Positions 7,648 to 16,768 of a DNA stretch of 64,000 nt are shown here, in pieces. A model generated the notes under the pieces. It saw only the letters and a program-made list of their open reading frames with translations. It was not told the origin of the DNA and did not search any database. The stretch spans positions 4,216,001-4,280,000 of the forward strand of contig NC_017586.1 of assembly GCF_000240165.1 (NCBI RefSeq), written 5' to 3'. Each line of letters begins with the position of its first letter. The first letter of the stretch is position 1. Position numbers and translations under genes: made by a program. This DNA comes from Streptantibioticus cattleyicolor NRRL 8057 = DSM 46488 (GTDB lineage Bacteria > Actinomycetota > Actinomycetes > Streptomycetales > Streptomycetaceae).

Positions 7648-9078
7648 CTACTCCGCCAACTCGTCCTCCGGCACCGTGATCACCCAATGCGTCCTGGCCC
7701 GGGGGCGCAGGTAGGCGAGCCAGTAGAGGGCGGCGACGGCGGTGATGGCGGCGGTGATGAGGAGGTCGCGGGTGGTCTGCTGGGTGAGGACCCAGATGAG
7801 GGCGACGAGGAGGAGGGCGGGGAGGACGGGCCACAGCGGCATGCGCCAGACGCCGGCGCGTTGCTTGTGGGGGCCGCGGCGGGCGGCGAGGGCGGCCAGG
7901 GCGACGAAGGCGTAGAGCGCGGCGACGGCGACGCCGGTGACGCCGTTGAGGGTGTCCACCGGGACGAAGCAGAGCACGGCGCCGGGGACGCCCACCGCGA
8001 GGGTGGCGATCCACGGGGAGCCGAAGCGCTTGCTGAGGTTGCCGAAGGCGCGGTTGACCGGGGTGGGCCAGGCGGCGTCCCGGGCGGAGGCGTAGAGCAC
8101 GCGGGAGTTCTGGATCACCATCACGATGGCGGCGTTGATGATGGCCAGCGCGATGCACAGGCTGATGAAGGTGCCGACGCCGGAGTTGCTCCACTTCTGC
8201 ACCATGCCGGCGATGTCCCCGGCCGCCAGGGTGTCGAGGTCCGGGGCGCCCAGGGTGATGGCGACCACCGGGACGAGGACGACCGCGGCGCCGATGCCCA
8301 GCGTCCACAGCACCGTACGGGAGACGGTGCGCCGCGGGTTCTCCATCTCCTCCGACAGGTACACCGCGGTGGAGAAGCCCTGCAGGATGAAGAGCGCGGC
8401 GGCGAGTCCGGTGACGATCACGCCGCCGGTGACCGCGGTGGAGGCGCCGTGCGGGCCGGCCATCACCGGGTGGATCAGCACCGAGGCGGAGCGGTGGGCG
8501 TGGCCGAAGCCGAGCCCGGCGACGACCGCGGAGGCCACCACCTCCAGGACGAGGAAGACGCCGGTGATCCACGCGTTGGCGCGCAGGTCGAGCAGGCCCA
8601 TCACGGTGGCCAGCAGCATCACCGAGGCGCCCATCACCTTGGGGTCCACATGGACGACGGGGGCCAGGTAGTCGGCGGTGCCCAGCGCGATGATGGGCGG
8701 CACGATCATGACGACGATCAGCGCCTGGACGAAGACCAGCCACCCGGAGAACCGGCCCGTGAGCGTGGCGACCATGGCGTACTCGCCGCCCGCGCTCGGG
8801 ATCAGGGTGCCCAGCTCCGAGTAGCAGAACGCCACCGCCACGCAGATGACCACGGCGATCACCAGGGTGAGCGCGGTGCCGGTGCCCAGCGAGGCGAACG
8901 AGCCGGGGACGATGACGAAGAGGGAGGACGCCGGGGTCAGGCAGGACAGGGTGAGCAGGGTGCCGCCGACCACGCCGATGGAGCGGGTCAGCTTCCGGGG
9001 CTGGTCGCCCGGCGTGGTGATGAAGGGCGCGACGGCGTCGGTGCCCGCGTCGTCGGCCGGGCGCAGCATCTCGGTCAT
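7648..9078 (-). CDS. APC-superfamily amino-acid permease
   Basis: A 476-residue integral membrane protein with about 12 hydrophobic segments. The N-terminal GGTLLTLSCLTPASSLFV replaces the usual GxGxG helix-break of APC transporters, and the amphipathic YLSEEMENPRRTVSRTV loop is diagnostic of the superfamily (conserved E.(R/K)NPRR). It probably imports an amino acid or polyamine with protons. It converges on the lipoprotein gene with only 11 nt between stops and no hairpin. Upstream it faces the GntR regulator across 450 bp, which suggests that regulator may control it. Substrate cannot be inferred. Confidence 0.85.
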   Translation of the reverse strand: MTEMLRPADDAGTDAVAPFITTPGDQPRKLTRSIGVVGGTLLTLSCLTPASSLFVIVPGSFASLGTGTALTLVIAVVICVAVAFCYSELGTLIPSAGGEYAMVATLTGRFSGWLVFVQALIVVMIVPPIIALGTADYLAPVVHVDPKVMGASVMLLATVMGLLDLRANAWITGVFLVLEVVASAVVAGLGFGHAHRSASVLIHPVMAGPHGASTAVTGGVIVTGLAAALFILQGFSTAVYLSEEMENPRRTVSRTVLWTLGIGAAVVLVPVVAITLGAPDLDTLAAGDIAGMVQKWSNSGVGTFISLCIALAIINAAIVMVIQNSRVLYASARDAAWPTPVNRAFGNLSKRFGSPWIATLAVGVPGAVLCFVPVDTLNGVTGVAVAALYAFVALAALAARRGPHKQRAGVWRMPLWPVLPALLLVALIWVLTQQTTRDLLITAAITAVAALYWLAYLRPRARTHWVITVPEDELAE

Positions 9079-9532
9079 GGGCGTCCCAATCGGGCATCGG
9101 AAAGGGTGCGTGGGGGAGCGCTATCGCCTCCGTAAGGCTGGCCTGGGAATGTGCTCTTCCGCTCCCGGGAGGACATGAGACAGCCGCCGTTAAGAACACG
9201 TCAACCCCCATCTCACAACGGAATCCGTCGTCTTCACGGTGATCCGCAACCGATACTGAGGTCCGGTCCGGCGTCGACTGCCAGGAGCGGCAGGCCACCG
9301 GGAGTCCCGGCCCGGCGCTGCGGATCGCGCTGCGGACACCGGCCGAGCGCCCGGATTTTTTCCGCCGCCGGTCAGCGAGGCCGGTCCGGGGCCCCCGCGT
9401 CGTGGGGCTGGTGGGGCGGTGGAACGCTGCTGAGGCGCTGGATGCGTTGAGTGATCCCATGGCCCAGGCTTGCGGCCGGACACGATGAGTTGCCAAGCTG
9501 TTGCAGCCGGTCAACGCCCAGTGGAGGGTCAC
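9079..9532. other. Divergent intergenic region, APC permease / GntR regulator
   Basis: About 450 bp without a convincing gene; ORFs on either strand are Arg/Pro/Ser-rich. It must hold both divergent promoters. A relatively AT-rich stretch around 9190-9255 is the likeliest promoter zone for the minus-strand permease. The GntR gene has a clear GGAGGG ribosome site at 9523-9528. Confidence 0.4.
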
Positions 9533-10285
9533 GTGCCTTTTGGTGAGCAGCCCGCGTACCTCCGGGTCGCCGACGACCTCCGGAGCAAGATCCTCGACGG
9601 CGTGCTCGCCCCGCACACCCGGCTGCCCTCACAAGCACGTATCCGCCGCGACTACGGCGTCTCGGACACCGTGGCGCTGGAGGCCCGCAAGGTCCTGATG
9701 GCCGAGGGGTTCGTGGAGGGGCGCTCCGGCTCCGGCACCTACGTCAAGGAACGGCCCCGCCCGCGGCGCGTCTCCCGCTCCGGCTACCGCCCCGGGTACG
9801 GGGCCAGCACCTTCCGCCAGGAGCAGGCGGACGAGAACGTCAAGGGCACCTGGGAGGCGGTCTCCACCCAGGAGGGCGCCAGCGCCGCGGTGGCCGCCCG
9901 GCTGCGGATCGAACCCGGCGACCGGGTCATGCGCACCCGCTACCTGTTCCGCACCGAGGGTGAGCCCGCCATGCTCTCCACCTCCTGGGAGCCGCTCGCC
10001 ATCACCGGCCGCACCCCGGTCATGCTCCCCGAGGAAGGGCCGCTCGGCGGCAAGGGCGTCGTCGAGCGGATGGCCGCGATCGACATCGTGGTCGACAACG
10101 TGGTCGAGGAGGTCTCCGCCCGCCCCGGCCTCGCCACCGAGACCGGCGAACTCGGCGGCGTCCCCGGCCACGCCGTCCTCGTCGTCTCCCGCACCTTCTA
10201 CGCCTCCGGCCGGCCGGTGGAGACCGCCGACGTGGTGATCCCGGCCGAACGCTTCCGCGTCGCCTACCACCTCCCGGTGAAGTGA
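9533..10285 (+). CDS. GntR-family regulator with UTRA domain
   Basis: A 250-residue repressor. Residues 8-75 are the GntR winged helix (AYLRVADDLRSKI, then SQARIRRDYGVSDTVALEARKVL and a GSGTYV wing). Residues 95-248 are a UTRA effector domain (RYLFRTEGEPAMLSTSWEP). GTG 9533 is chosen because GGAGGG lies 4 nt upstream and the family begins with PxGEQPAYLRVADDLR; a longer start at 9470 adds unrelated residues. The gene lies between two APC permeases, one divergent and one downstream, so it plausibly senses their substrate or a sugar/amino-acid metabolite. UTRA domains bind small ligands, but the ligand here is unknown. Confidence 0.88.
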   Translation: MPFGEQPAYLRVADDLRSKILDGVLAPHTRLPSQARIRRDYGVSDTVALEARKVLMAEGFVEGRSGSGTYVKERPRPRRVSRSGYRPGYGASTFRQEQADENVKGTWEAVSTQEGASAAVAARLRIEPGDRVMRTRYLFRTEGEPAMLSTSWEPLAITGRTPVMLPEEGPLGGKGVVERMAAIDIVVDNVVEEVSARPGLATETGELGGVPGHAVLVVSRTFYASGRPVETADVVIPAERFRVAYHLPVK

Positions 10286-10725
10286 CCCCGCCCGGACGGT
10301 AGGAGGGCGCCCGACGTCCGTGCGCGCCCGGCCCCGTACCGTCCGCTCCCGCGCGCCCCGGCCCGTTCCCGCGGTGGCTGCTCGGGCAGTCCCGTACGTC
10401 CTTCCGGGCGGTTCCGGTGGTCCGTGGGCCGGGCCTGACGGACAGCGCCGCCGGGGCGGGCGGGAAGTGGCGGCCAGCCGCGATCCGCCGCGCGGCGGTG
10501 GAAGCCGCCCGTCGGCACCCCGGATCGGCGGGGTGCGGGCCCGCCCGCCGGGGCCCCGGGGAGCCGCCGGGCCGCCGGGACAGGCCCGCGCGGCGGGGAT
10601 TTGGCCGCCCGGCCTCCGGTGTTGTAAGAATCACAGATCTCCGATTATCGGAACTGGATCTCGGTTTTCCCTTACGATGCCGGAGTTTGTGCAAGGCGAC
10701 GGGGAAAGAAAGGGGAACCAACGTT
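10286..10725 (+). promoter_or_regulatory. Leader region of the second APC permease, with a palindrome
   Basis: 440 bp without a credible gene. The first 330 bp are very G+C-rich. An AT-richer island at 10620-10680 contains a perfect 13-bp palindrome TCCGATTATCGGA (10640-10652) that overlaps a possible -10 element. AGGGGA at 10711-10716 serves the TTG start at 10726. The palindrome could be an operator for the upstream GntR protein, although GntR/UTRA sites more often contain GT-N-TA-N-AC. Confidence 0.45.
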
Positions 10726-12351
10726 TTGTCGGGTTCCAACTACCGCCGGTCACTCGGCACCGTCTCGCTGACGGCCGTCGGCCTCGGATCGATCATCGGC
10801 TCCGGCTGGCTCTTCGGTGCCGCCAAGGCGTCCCATCTGGCCGGCCCCGCCGCCGTGCTGGCCTGGGTGATCGGTGCCGTCGTCGCGCTGACCATTGCCC
10901 TGACCTACACCGAGCTGGGCTCGATGTTCCCCAAGGCCGGCGGCATGGTCCGCTACGGCCAGTACTCGCACGGCTCGCTCGCCGGCTACCTGGCCGCCTG
11001 GGCCAACTGGATCGCCATCGTCTCGGTGATCCCCGGTGAGGCCACCGCCTCCGTGCAGTACATGAGCTCCTGGAAGTGGGCCTGGGCGCAGGGCCTCTAC
11101 AACGGCAAGGAGCTGACCGGCTCCGGCGTCGCCCTCGCCAGCGTGCTGCTGATCATCTACTTCGTGCTCAACTGGTTCGCGATCACGCTCTTCGCCAAGA
11201 CCAACACCGCGATCACCGTCTTCAAGATCGTGGTGCCCACGCTGACCGCCGCCACCTTGATGCTGGCGCACTTCGACACCCACAACCTGCACAGCGCGGG
11301 CGGCTTCGCCCCGCACGGCTGGAACGCGGTGTTCAACGCGGTCGCGGTCTCCGGCATCGTGTGGGCGTACAACGGCTTCCAGTCGCCGCTGAACATGGCG
11401 GCCGAGGCGCGCAACCCGCGCCGTTCGCTGCCCAAGGCGGTCATCAGCTCGATCCTCATCGCGCTGGTGATCTACGTGGCGCTGCAGATCGCCTTCCTGA
11501 TGGCGGTGCCCTCGCAGGATCTGGCCAAGCACGGCTGGTCCGGGCTGACCTTCAACTCCCCGCTGGCCGACCTGGCCATCGCCTGGGGTGTCAACTGGCT
11601 GGCCATCCTGCTCTACGCGGACGCCTTCATCTCGCCCTCCGGCACCGGCATGATCTACGCGGCCACCACCTCCCGCATGATCCACGGCGTCCAGGAGAAC
11701 GGCCACCTGCCGGGCATCTTCGGCAAGGTCGACCCCAAGACCGGCGTGCCGCGCCCGGCGCTGCTGCTCAACCTGGTGGTCGCCTTCATCTTCCTGGCCG
11801 TCTTCCGCGGCTGGGGCTCGCTGGCCGAGATCGTCTCGGTGGCCACGGTGATCTCCTACATCACCGGCCCGGTGGCCGTGATGTCGCTGCGCCGGGTCGC
11901 CCCGGACCTGCCGCGTCCGGTGATGCTCAAAGCGATGCCGGTGATCGCGCCGCTGGCCATGGTCTTCGGTTCGCTGGTGCTCTACTGGGCCAAGTGGCCG
12001 CTGACCGGCAAGGTCATCCTGATCATGGCGATCGGTCTGCCGGTGTGGGCCTGGTACGAGCTGCGCAAGCCGTGGGCCGAGCTCAAGCCGCACCTGAAGG
12101 CCGGCGTGTGGATGGTGGCCTACCTGTTCGTGATGGCCTTCACCTCCTTCGTCGGCAGCACCCAGTACGGCGGTCGCGGCTGGCTGCCGGAGGGCTGGGA
12201 CCTGCTGGTGGTCGTGGTGATCGGCCTGGTCTTCTACTTCTGGGGCGTCCGCAGCGCCTGGGTGAACCCGTCGCTGACGCAGGCCCGCGCCGAGGCCGAG
12301 GCCGCGGCGGCTGCCGCCGACGGCGACACCGCCGTCGCCACCTCCGCCTGA
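10726..12351 (+). CDS. APC-family amino-acid:proton symporter
   Basis: A 541-residue membrane transporter. The helix-1 break GLGSIIGSGWLFGA is the canonical APC substrate-binding motif; AAEARNPRRSLPKAV is the conserved amphipathic loop; about 12-13 transmembrane segments follow, ending in a hydrophilic Ala/Glu tail. The TTG at 10726 gives the N-terminus LSGSNYRRSLGTVSLTAVG; the open frame upstream is Arg/Gly-rich and rejected. Length and C-terminal architecture resemble aspartate-proton symporters of the YveA group, an inference only. It is followed by a strong terminator, so it is probably monocistronic under its own leader. Confidence 0.88.
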   Translation: MSGSNYRRSLGTVSLTAVGLGSIIGSGWLFGAAKASHLAGPAAVLAWVIGAVVALTIALTYTELGSMFPKAGGMVRYGQYSHGSLAGYLAAWANWIAIVSVIPGEATASVQYMSSWKWAWAQGLYNGKELTGSGVALASVLLIIYFVLNWFAITLFAKTNTAITVFKIVVPTLTAATLMLAHFDTHNLHSAGGFAPHGWNAVFNAVAVSGIVWAYNGFQSPLNMAAEARNPRRSLPKAVISSILIALVIYVALQIAFLMAVPSQDLAKHGWSGLTFNSPLADLAIAWGVNWLAILLYADAFISPSGTGMIYAATTSRMIHGVQENGHLPGIFGKVDPKTGVPRPALLLNLVVAFIFLAVFRGWGSLAEIVSVATVISYITGPVAVMSLRRVAPDLPRPVMLKAMPVIAPLAMVFGSLVLYWAKWPLTGKVILIMAIGLPVWAWYELRKPWAELKPHLKAGVWMVAYLFVMAFTSFVGSTQYGGRGWLPEGWDLLVVVVIGLVFYFWGVRSAWVNPSLTQARAEAEAAAAAADGDTAVATSA

Positions 12352-12371
12352 CGGCCGGTACGAGTCCACCA

Positions 12372-12416
12372 CCGGTGGCCCGGGTCCTGTACGGACCCGG
12401 GCCACCGGCTTTTCCG
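12372..12416 (+). terminator. Rho-independent terminator after the APC permease
   Basis: A perfect 16-bp stem (12372-12387 with 12393-12408, arm CCGGTGGCCCGGGTCC) and 5-nt loop, followed by CTTTTCC, 20 nt after the permease stop. It has the classic form for plus-strand termination. Confidence 0.9.
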
Positions 12417-12545
12417 CGTGCGGAGTGCGCCCGGTGTGCGCCCGGTGGACGTTCGCGGCGTGAACCGTTCGCTCCGGGCGAGCGGATCATCACGATTCGT
12501 GTGCGGCCGGTTCCCCCGTACGGGGAGCGGCGTAGGCTCCGGCAT

Positions 12546-12992
12546 ATGCGGATCGCCGTTTCCTCGGACATGGATGAACCGGTCGCCCGGGTGCTCGTCT
12601 ACGAGCTGCGCAAGCGCGGCCACGACGGCGACGGCCACGGGGCGCTGCGTGGCGCGGGCCCCGAGGGCGCCGGCCGGCCGGACTGGGCCTGGTCCGCCGA
12701 GTCCGCCGCCCGTGAGGTCGCCGAGGGCCGCGCCGATTCCGCCGTCGTCTGCCGCTGGACGGGCACCGGGAACAAGGTGCCAGGCGTCCGCGCCGCCCTG
12801 TGCGCCGACGCCCGCACCGCCGAGGGCGCCCGCCGGTGGAACGACGCCAACGTCCTGGCGCAGAGCCTGCGGCTGACCTCCGAGCCGCTGCTCAAGGAGA
12901 TCCTCGACGTCTGGTTCGCCGCCGTGCCCGACCCCGACGCCCGGACCGCCGCCAACCTCGCCCACCTGCGCGAACTGGACGGTGACGCCTGA
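12546..12992 (+). CDS. RpiB/LacA/LacB-family sugar-phosphate isomerase homologue
   Basis: A 148-residue protein with the RpiB fold: N-terminal MRIAVSSDMDEP, the central active-site loop and NKVPGVRAALC, then ARRWNDANVLAQSLR, all recognisable RpiB blocks. Canonical enzymes have ICGTGIG with the catalytic Cys directly before GTG. Here the sequence is VVCRWTGTGNKVPG, so the Cys is separated by three residues and the loop is altered; catalytic competence is doubtful or specificity has changed. The stop overlaps the start of the next small gene (ATGA), implying one mRNA. It sits downstream of a terminator and so needs its own promoter in 12420-12545. Confidence 0.8.
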   Translation: MRIAVSSDMDEPVARVLVYELRKRGHDGDGHGALRGAGPEGAGRPDWAWSAESAAREVAEGRADSAVVCRWTGTGNKVPGVRAALCADARTAEGARRWNDANVLAQSLRLTSEPLLKEILDVWFAAVPDPDARTAANLAHLRELDGDA

Positions 12993-13162
12993 TGGAGGAA
13001 CTGCGCTGGGCCGTCATACGCCAGGACGACCACGGCAACCGCTACCGCGTCGGCCGCTACGCCACCCGTGAGGAGGCCGAACGCATCACCGCCCGCTTCG
13101 CCCCCCGAGGCGGCGGCGACCACTACCTGATCGAGCCGATAGACCCCCGCCAAGCGACCTGA
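12992..13162 (+). CDS. SPOR-like small protein
   Basis: A 56-residue protein starting MEELRWAVIRQDDHGN with ATG overlapping the previous stop, and ending ...IEPIDPRQAT. The pattern W.VI..D..GN.Y.VG.Y.TREEAE...ARF...GG..HYLIE is that of very short SPOR-domain-like proteins common in Streptomyces. Regular SPOR domains bind denuded peptidoglycan glycan at the septum, but this one lacks any membrane anchor or signal, so it is likely cytosolic. Translational coupling to the RpiB-like gene suggests a joint, unknown role. Confidence 0.7.
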   Translation: MEELRWAVIRQDDHGNRYRVGRYATREEAERITARFAPRGGGDHYLIEPIDPRQAT

Positions 13163-13576
13163 CCCGAGGCGGTCCCGGTTCCCCGGCGCGCTCGGGCCGT
13201 GCGCTCGGGGGTTTTGCCTGGTTCCGCGGCGTGTGGTGCGCGTCCGCCATGTGGTCGGTCGTCGGGGGATGTGGCTGGGCCCGGTCGCCGGGTGCCGTTC
13301 CCGGTGCGCCCGTGGCGCGGGCCGGGCTCGCCCGTCGGTTTTCCGCCCGCCCCGTGGCGTGCGGCGCCCCCACCTGCTGATCCGCCGCGTGGCGGGCCCG
13401 TTCCCCGGTGCGCCGGTGTCGGCATCCGGGCCTCGCCCGTCGGCGTTCCGCCCGCCCCGCGACGCGCGCACCCGTGCCCAGCCACGCCCCGCGGCGCCCC
13501 CGCCTCCCCACCCGCCCGCGGGCGGGTCCCGTTCCCCGGTGCGTCCGGGCCCGGGGCGGCGCCTAGGGTGGCCGGC
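13163..13576. repeat. GC-rich gap with degenerate tandem repeat units
   Basis: About 410 bp with no supportable gene. It contains three copies of CCGTTCCC(C)GGTGCG near 13295, 13398 and 13529. The first two lie in longer related blocks that also share CTCGCCCGTCGG and TTCCGCCCGCCCCG. A short perfect palindrome CCGCCCGCGGGCGG lies at 13511-13524. Open frames through it are Arg/Pro-rich and look non-coding. The repeats look like decayed tandem duplication; the Nudix gene's promoter must lie at the right end. Confidence 0.5.
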
Positions 13577-13972
13577 ATGACGATGACGCGTGTGGTGGTG
13601 GGGGCGGCCGTGGTGCGGGGCGGGAGGTTGCTGGCGGCACGGCGGAGTGCGCCGGCGGAGTTGGCGGGGCGGTGGGAGTTGCCCGGGGGGAAGGTGGAGG
13701 CGGGGGAGACGCCGCGGCAGGCGCTCGTGCGGGAGTTGCGGGAGGAGCTGGGGGTCGAGGCGGAGCCGCTGGCGCGGGTGCCGGGGGAGTGGCCGGTGGG
13801 TTCCGGACTGGTGCTGCGGGTGTGGACCGCCCGGCTGCTCTCCGGCGAGCCGACCGCCCTGGAGGACCACGACCGGCTGTGCTGGGTCACCCCCCAGGAG
13901 GCCGGCGCGCTGGACTGGCTCGACCAGGACCGTCCCGCCGTCGACCACGTGGTGCGGGAGCTGTCCGGCTGA
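13577..13972 (+). CDS. Nudix (MutT-type) hydrolase
   Basis: A 131-residue single-domain Nudix enzyme. The Nudix box runs from GGKVEAGET through REL and REELGV at about residues 38-60, with all Mg-binding glutamates. The N-terminal [19 protein letters not shown] strand and the WELPGGK context match the MutT/NUDT group that removes oxidised nucleotides (8-oxo-dGTP) or CTP. Length is typical. ATG 13577 is used; a second ATG at 13583 is possible. It stands alone before the PP2C genes. Confidence 0.9.
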   Translation: MTMTRVVVGAAVVRGGRLLAARRSAPAELAGRWELPGGKVEAGETPRQALVRELREELGVEAEPLARVPGEWPVGSGLVLRVWTARLLSGEPTALEDHDRLCWVTPQEAGALDWLDQDRPAVDHVVRELSG

Positions 13973-14084
13973 CCCGGGGCGCCCGGACGGAGCAGCGCGG
14001 CGCGAGCGCGGGCGGATGGCGCACCGATCATGGGGGTAGGGGCAGTCCGCCCCGGTTCGACCGAGTCCTCGGGAGGTGCGCCGG

Positions 14085-16613
14085 ATGAGCACCGCACCCG
14101 AGGGCTCCCCGGCCTCCGAGGACGGGCCGCAGTGGGTGCCGGACAACCGGACGCCGACCGGCGGGCTGCTGGACACCCTGCGGGTCGGCGTCGTCATGCT
14201 GGACACCCGCGGCCGGGTGGTGCTGTGGTCCCCGTTCGCCGAGGAGATGCTCGGCTGGGCCGGCGAGCACATCGTGGGGCGCCGGATGGACACCGTCATC
14301 AGCCCGTGGAACGTCGGCGCCGGAGGACGCCGTTCCCGCCGGGTCCCCGGCCCCGGCCCGGCCGAGCAGGTGCTGGCCGAGCTGCTGCGCACCGGACGCT
14401 GGGCCGGGGTGCTGCCGCTGCGCCACCGCGACGGCCACGTGGTCCGCTCCGACGTCCGCGCCTCCCTGCTGGTGGACGGCGACGGACGCCCGTTCATCCT
14501 GGTCTCCCTCGCCGAGACCCGGCTGCTGCGCACCCTCGAACGCGATCTGGCCATCTCCGACGCCGTCTTCGACACCTCCGCGCTGGGCATCGCGGTCTTC
14601 GACACCGACCTGCGCTTCGTGCGCGTCAACGAGGCGTTGGCCAGGATGAACGCCCGGCCGCGCGAGGACCACATCGGCCGCACCGTCGAGGAGCTGTTCC
14701 CCGGCCCCACCGGGGTGGAGCTGGCCCGGGTGCAGCGCGAGGTGCTGGCCACCGGCCGCACCGCGGTCGACCGGCTCAACGAGGCGCCGCCGGGCGCCAC
14801 CGGCTTCCGTTCCGCCTCCTACGCCCGGGTCACCGACCGGGGCGGCCGGGTGCTCGGCATCTCCTGCGTCGTCATGGACGTCACCGACCGCTTCCTCGCC
14901 TCCGAGAAGGTGGAACGGGCCCGGGTCCGGCTCGCCGTGCTCAACGACGTCGGCGGGGTGCTGGCGGAGATGATGGACGTCGACCACCGGGCCCGCGCCC
15001 TCGCCGAGGCGCTGGTGCCGGGGTTCTGCGACTACGCGGGGATGCTGGTGGTGGAGGACATCGCGGACGGCGGCGAACTCCCCCGGCAGCCGCTGCCGCC
15101 CGGCACCGATCTGGTCATCCTCGGGGTGGCCACCGCGCCCGGCCAGGAACGGGTGGGCGCGCTGCTGCGGCAGGGCGGCCGGCTGAGCTTCCCGGAGGGG
15201 TCACCCCTGTCGGACGTGCTGGCCGGCGGCCCGGCCTGGTTCGCCGAGAGCCCCGAGGACCTGCGGGCCGGTGCCGAGGTACGGGTGCTCGACCGGCGCA
15301 TCGCCGCCGCGCTGGAACTGGGCGTCGGCTCGCTGCTGGCGGTGCCGCTGCGGGCCCGGGAGGAGGTGCTGGGGCTGCTGGTGGTGGGGCGTTCCGCCGA
15401 CCGCCAGCCGTTCGACCGGGACGACCTCTCGCTCGCCCACGAACTCGCCGGACGGGCCGGCGGCGCGCTCGACAACGCCCGGCTCTACGCCCGGCAGCGG
15501 GAGGACGCCCTGATGCTCCAGCGCAGCCTGCTCCCGCAGTCCCTGCCCGACCTGCCCGGCGTCCAGATCGCCTACCGCTACCTGCCCGGGAGCACCGGCT
15601 CGGCGGCCGGCGGCGACTGGTTCGACGTGGTGCCGCTGGCCGGCGGCCGGGTCGCCTTCGTGGTCGGCGACGTGATGGGCCACGAACTGCGCGCCGCCGC
15701 CACCATGGGCCGGCTGCGCACCGCCGTCCGCACCCTCGCCGCGCTCGACCTGGCCCCCGACGAACTGCTGCGCCGGGTCAACGACATCTCCGACGACTTC
15801 GCGGCCGGCCCCGACGAGCCGATGATGGCCACCTGCGTCTACTGCGTCTACGACCCCTCCACCCACACCTGCGTCCTGGCCAAGGCCGGGCACCTGCCGC
15901 CGCTGCTGATCGCCACCGGGGTCACCGGCGAGCACACCGTGCGCCCGGTGGAGCTGCCCTCCGGGGCGCCGATCGGGGTGGGCGGCGTGGAGTTCGAGTC
16001 CGTCGAGGTGCCGGTGGCGGACGGCGCCGTGCTGGTCCTCTACACCGACGGCCTGGTGGAACACCGCGGCGAGGACATCGGCCACGGCCTGGACCGCCTC
16101 GTCGAGGTGCTGCGGCACCCCTTCGACTCGCTGGAGGACGCCTGCGACGCGGTCCTCGACGAGCTGGTGACCGACCGTGAGCTGGACGACGTGGCGCTGC
16201 TGATGACCCGGCTCGGCGCGCTGCCGGAGGGCAGTTCGGCCTCCTGGGTCTTCCCCGCCGAGGCGGGCGCGGTGCGCCAGGCCCGGGCCCGGGTGCGGGA
16301 CACCCTGGCCGCCTGGCGGTTGAACGCCCTGTGCGACGAGACCGTACTCCTGGTCAGTGAGCTGGTCACCAACTCGCTGCGGTACGCGCACGGGCCGATC
16401 GGGGTGCGCATGGTCCGCGGGCCGTCGCTGCTGGTGGAGGTCTCCGACCCGCTGCCGGATCCGCCCCGCGCCCGCACCGCCTCGCACGACGACGAGGGAG
16501 GCCGCGGGATGCAACTGGTGGCCCGGGCGTCGCGGCGCTGGGGCACCCGGCAGGGTCCGCTGGGCAAGACGGTGTGGTTCGAACTGGCACTCCCGGGTAG
16601 CGGATCCGGTTGA
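14085..16613 (+). CDS. PAS-PAS-GAF-SpoIIE (PP2C) phosphatase with HATPase domain
   Basis: An 842-residue multidomain regulator. Two PAS domains occupy about 20-150 and 155-275 (ISDAVFDTSALGIAVFDTDL starts the second), a GAF domain about 285-470, a SpoIIE-type PP2C phosphatase about 480-705 (AGGDWFD near 509, VGDVMGHE, YTDGLVE near 652, DDVALL), and a C-terminal HATPase_c about 720-840 (VSELVTNSLRYA with the ATP-binding Asn near 760, GGRGMQLV). All four metal-binding aspartates are present; GHE replaces the usual GHG after GDVM. Such proteins dephosphorylate anti-anti-sigma factors and may also act as anti-sigma kinases, probably in response to a PAS/GAF ligand. ATG 14085 follows GGGAGG at 8 nt. 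A paralogue follows 250 bp downstream. Confidence 0.9.
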   Translation: MSTAPEGSPASEDGPQWVPDNRTPTGGLLDTLRVGVVMLDTRGRVVLWSPFAEEMLGWAGEHIVGRRMDTVISPWNVGAGGRRSRRVPGPGPAEQVLAELLRTGRWAGVLPLRHRDGHVVRSDVRASLLVDGDGRPFILVSLAETRLLRTLERDLAISDAVFDTSALGIAVFDTDLRFVRVNEALARMNARPREDHIGRTVEELFPGPTGVELARVQREVLATGRTAVDRLNEAPPGATGFRSASYARVTDRGGRVLGISCVVMDVTDRFLASEKVERARVRLAVLNDVGGVLAEMMDVDHRARALAEALVPGFCDYAGMLVVEDIADGGELPRQPLPPGTDLVILGVATAPGQERVGALLRQGGRLSFPEGSPLSDVLAGGPAWFAESPEDLRAGAEVRVLDRRIAAALELGVGSLLAVPLRAREEVLGLLVVGRSADRQPFDRDDLSLAHELAGRAGGALDNARLYARQREDALMLQRSLLPQSLPDLPGVQIAYRYLPGSTGSAAGGDWFDVVPLAGGRVAFVVGDVMGHELRAAATMGRLRTAVRTLAALDLAPDELLRRVNDISDDFAAGPDEPMMATCVYCVYDPSTHTCVLAKAGHLPPLLIATGVTGEHTVRPVELPSGAPIGVGGVEFESVEVPVADGAVLVLYTDGLVEHRGEDIGHGLDRLVEVLRHPFDSLEDACDAVLDELVTDRELDDVALLMTRLGALPEGSSASWVFPAEAGAVRQARARVRDTLAAWRLNALCDETVLLVSELVTNSLRYAHGPIGVRMVRGPSLLVEVSDPLPDPPRARTASHDDEGGRGMQLVARASRRWGTRQGPLGKTVWFELALPGSGSG

Positions 16614-16768
16614 GGCCGAGATGATGCTGTGATCGACAAGACCATGTCGTTGGAGGTGGGCATGCCCAATACTGCGAATGTGCTGAATACTCGGACCGGG
16701 TCGGTCCGGGTGCCTCGGGTCCTGTAGTTTCCCGGGGGGAGACCCCGGACCCACGAACTGGAGGGGTC

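Noticed and set aside
7438-9135. 565-residue plus-strand Gly/Glu-rich frame opposite the APC permease
   Set aside because: Antisense of a clear 12-helix permease; repetitive charged text without motifs.
10417-10725. N-terminal extension of the APC permease to 10417
   Set aside because: The extension is Arg/Gly/Pro-rich, has no ribosome site, and precedes an AT-rich promoter-like island; the TTG at 10726 has AGGGGA.
13199-13576. Upstream extension of the Nudix gene through the repeat region
   Set aside because: The added 126 residues are Arg/Pro/Ala-rich repeats without Nudix function; ATG 13577 gives the normal family length.
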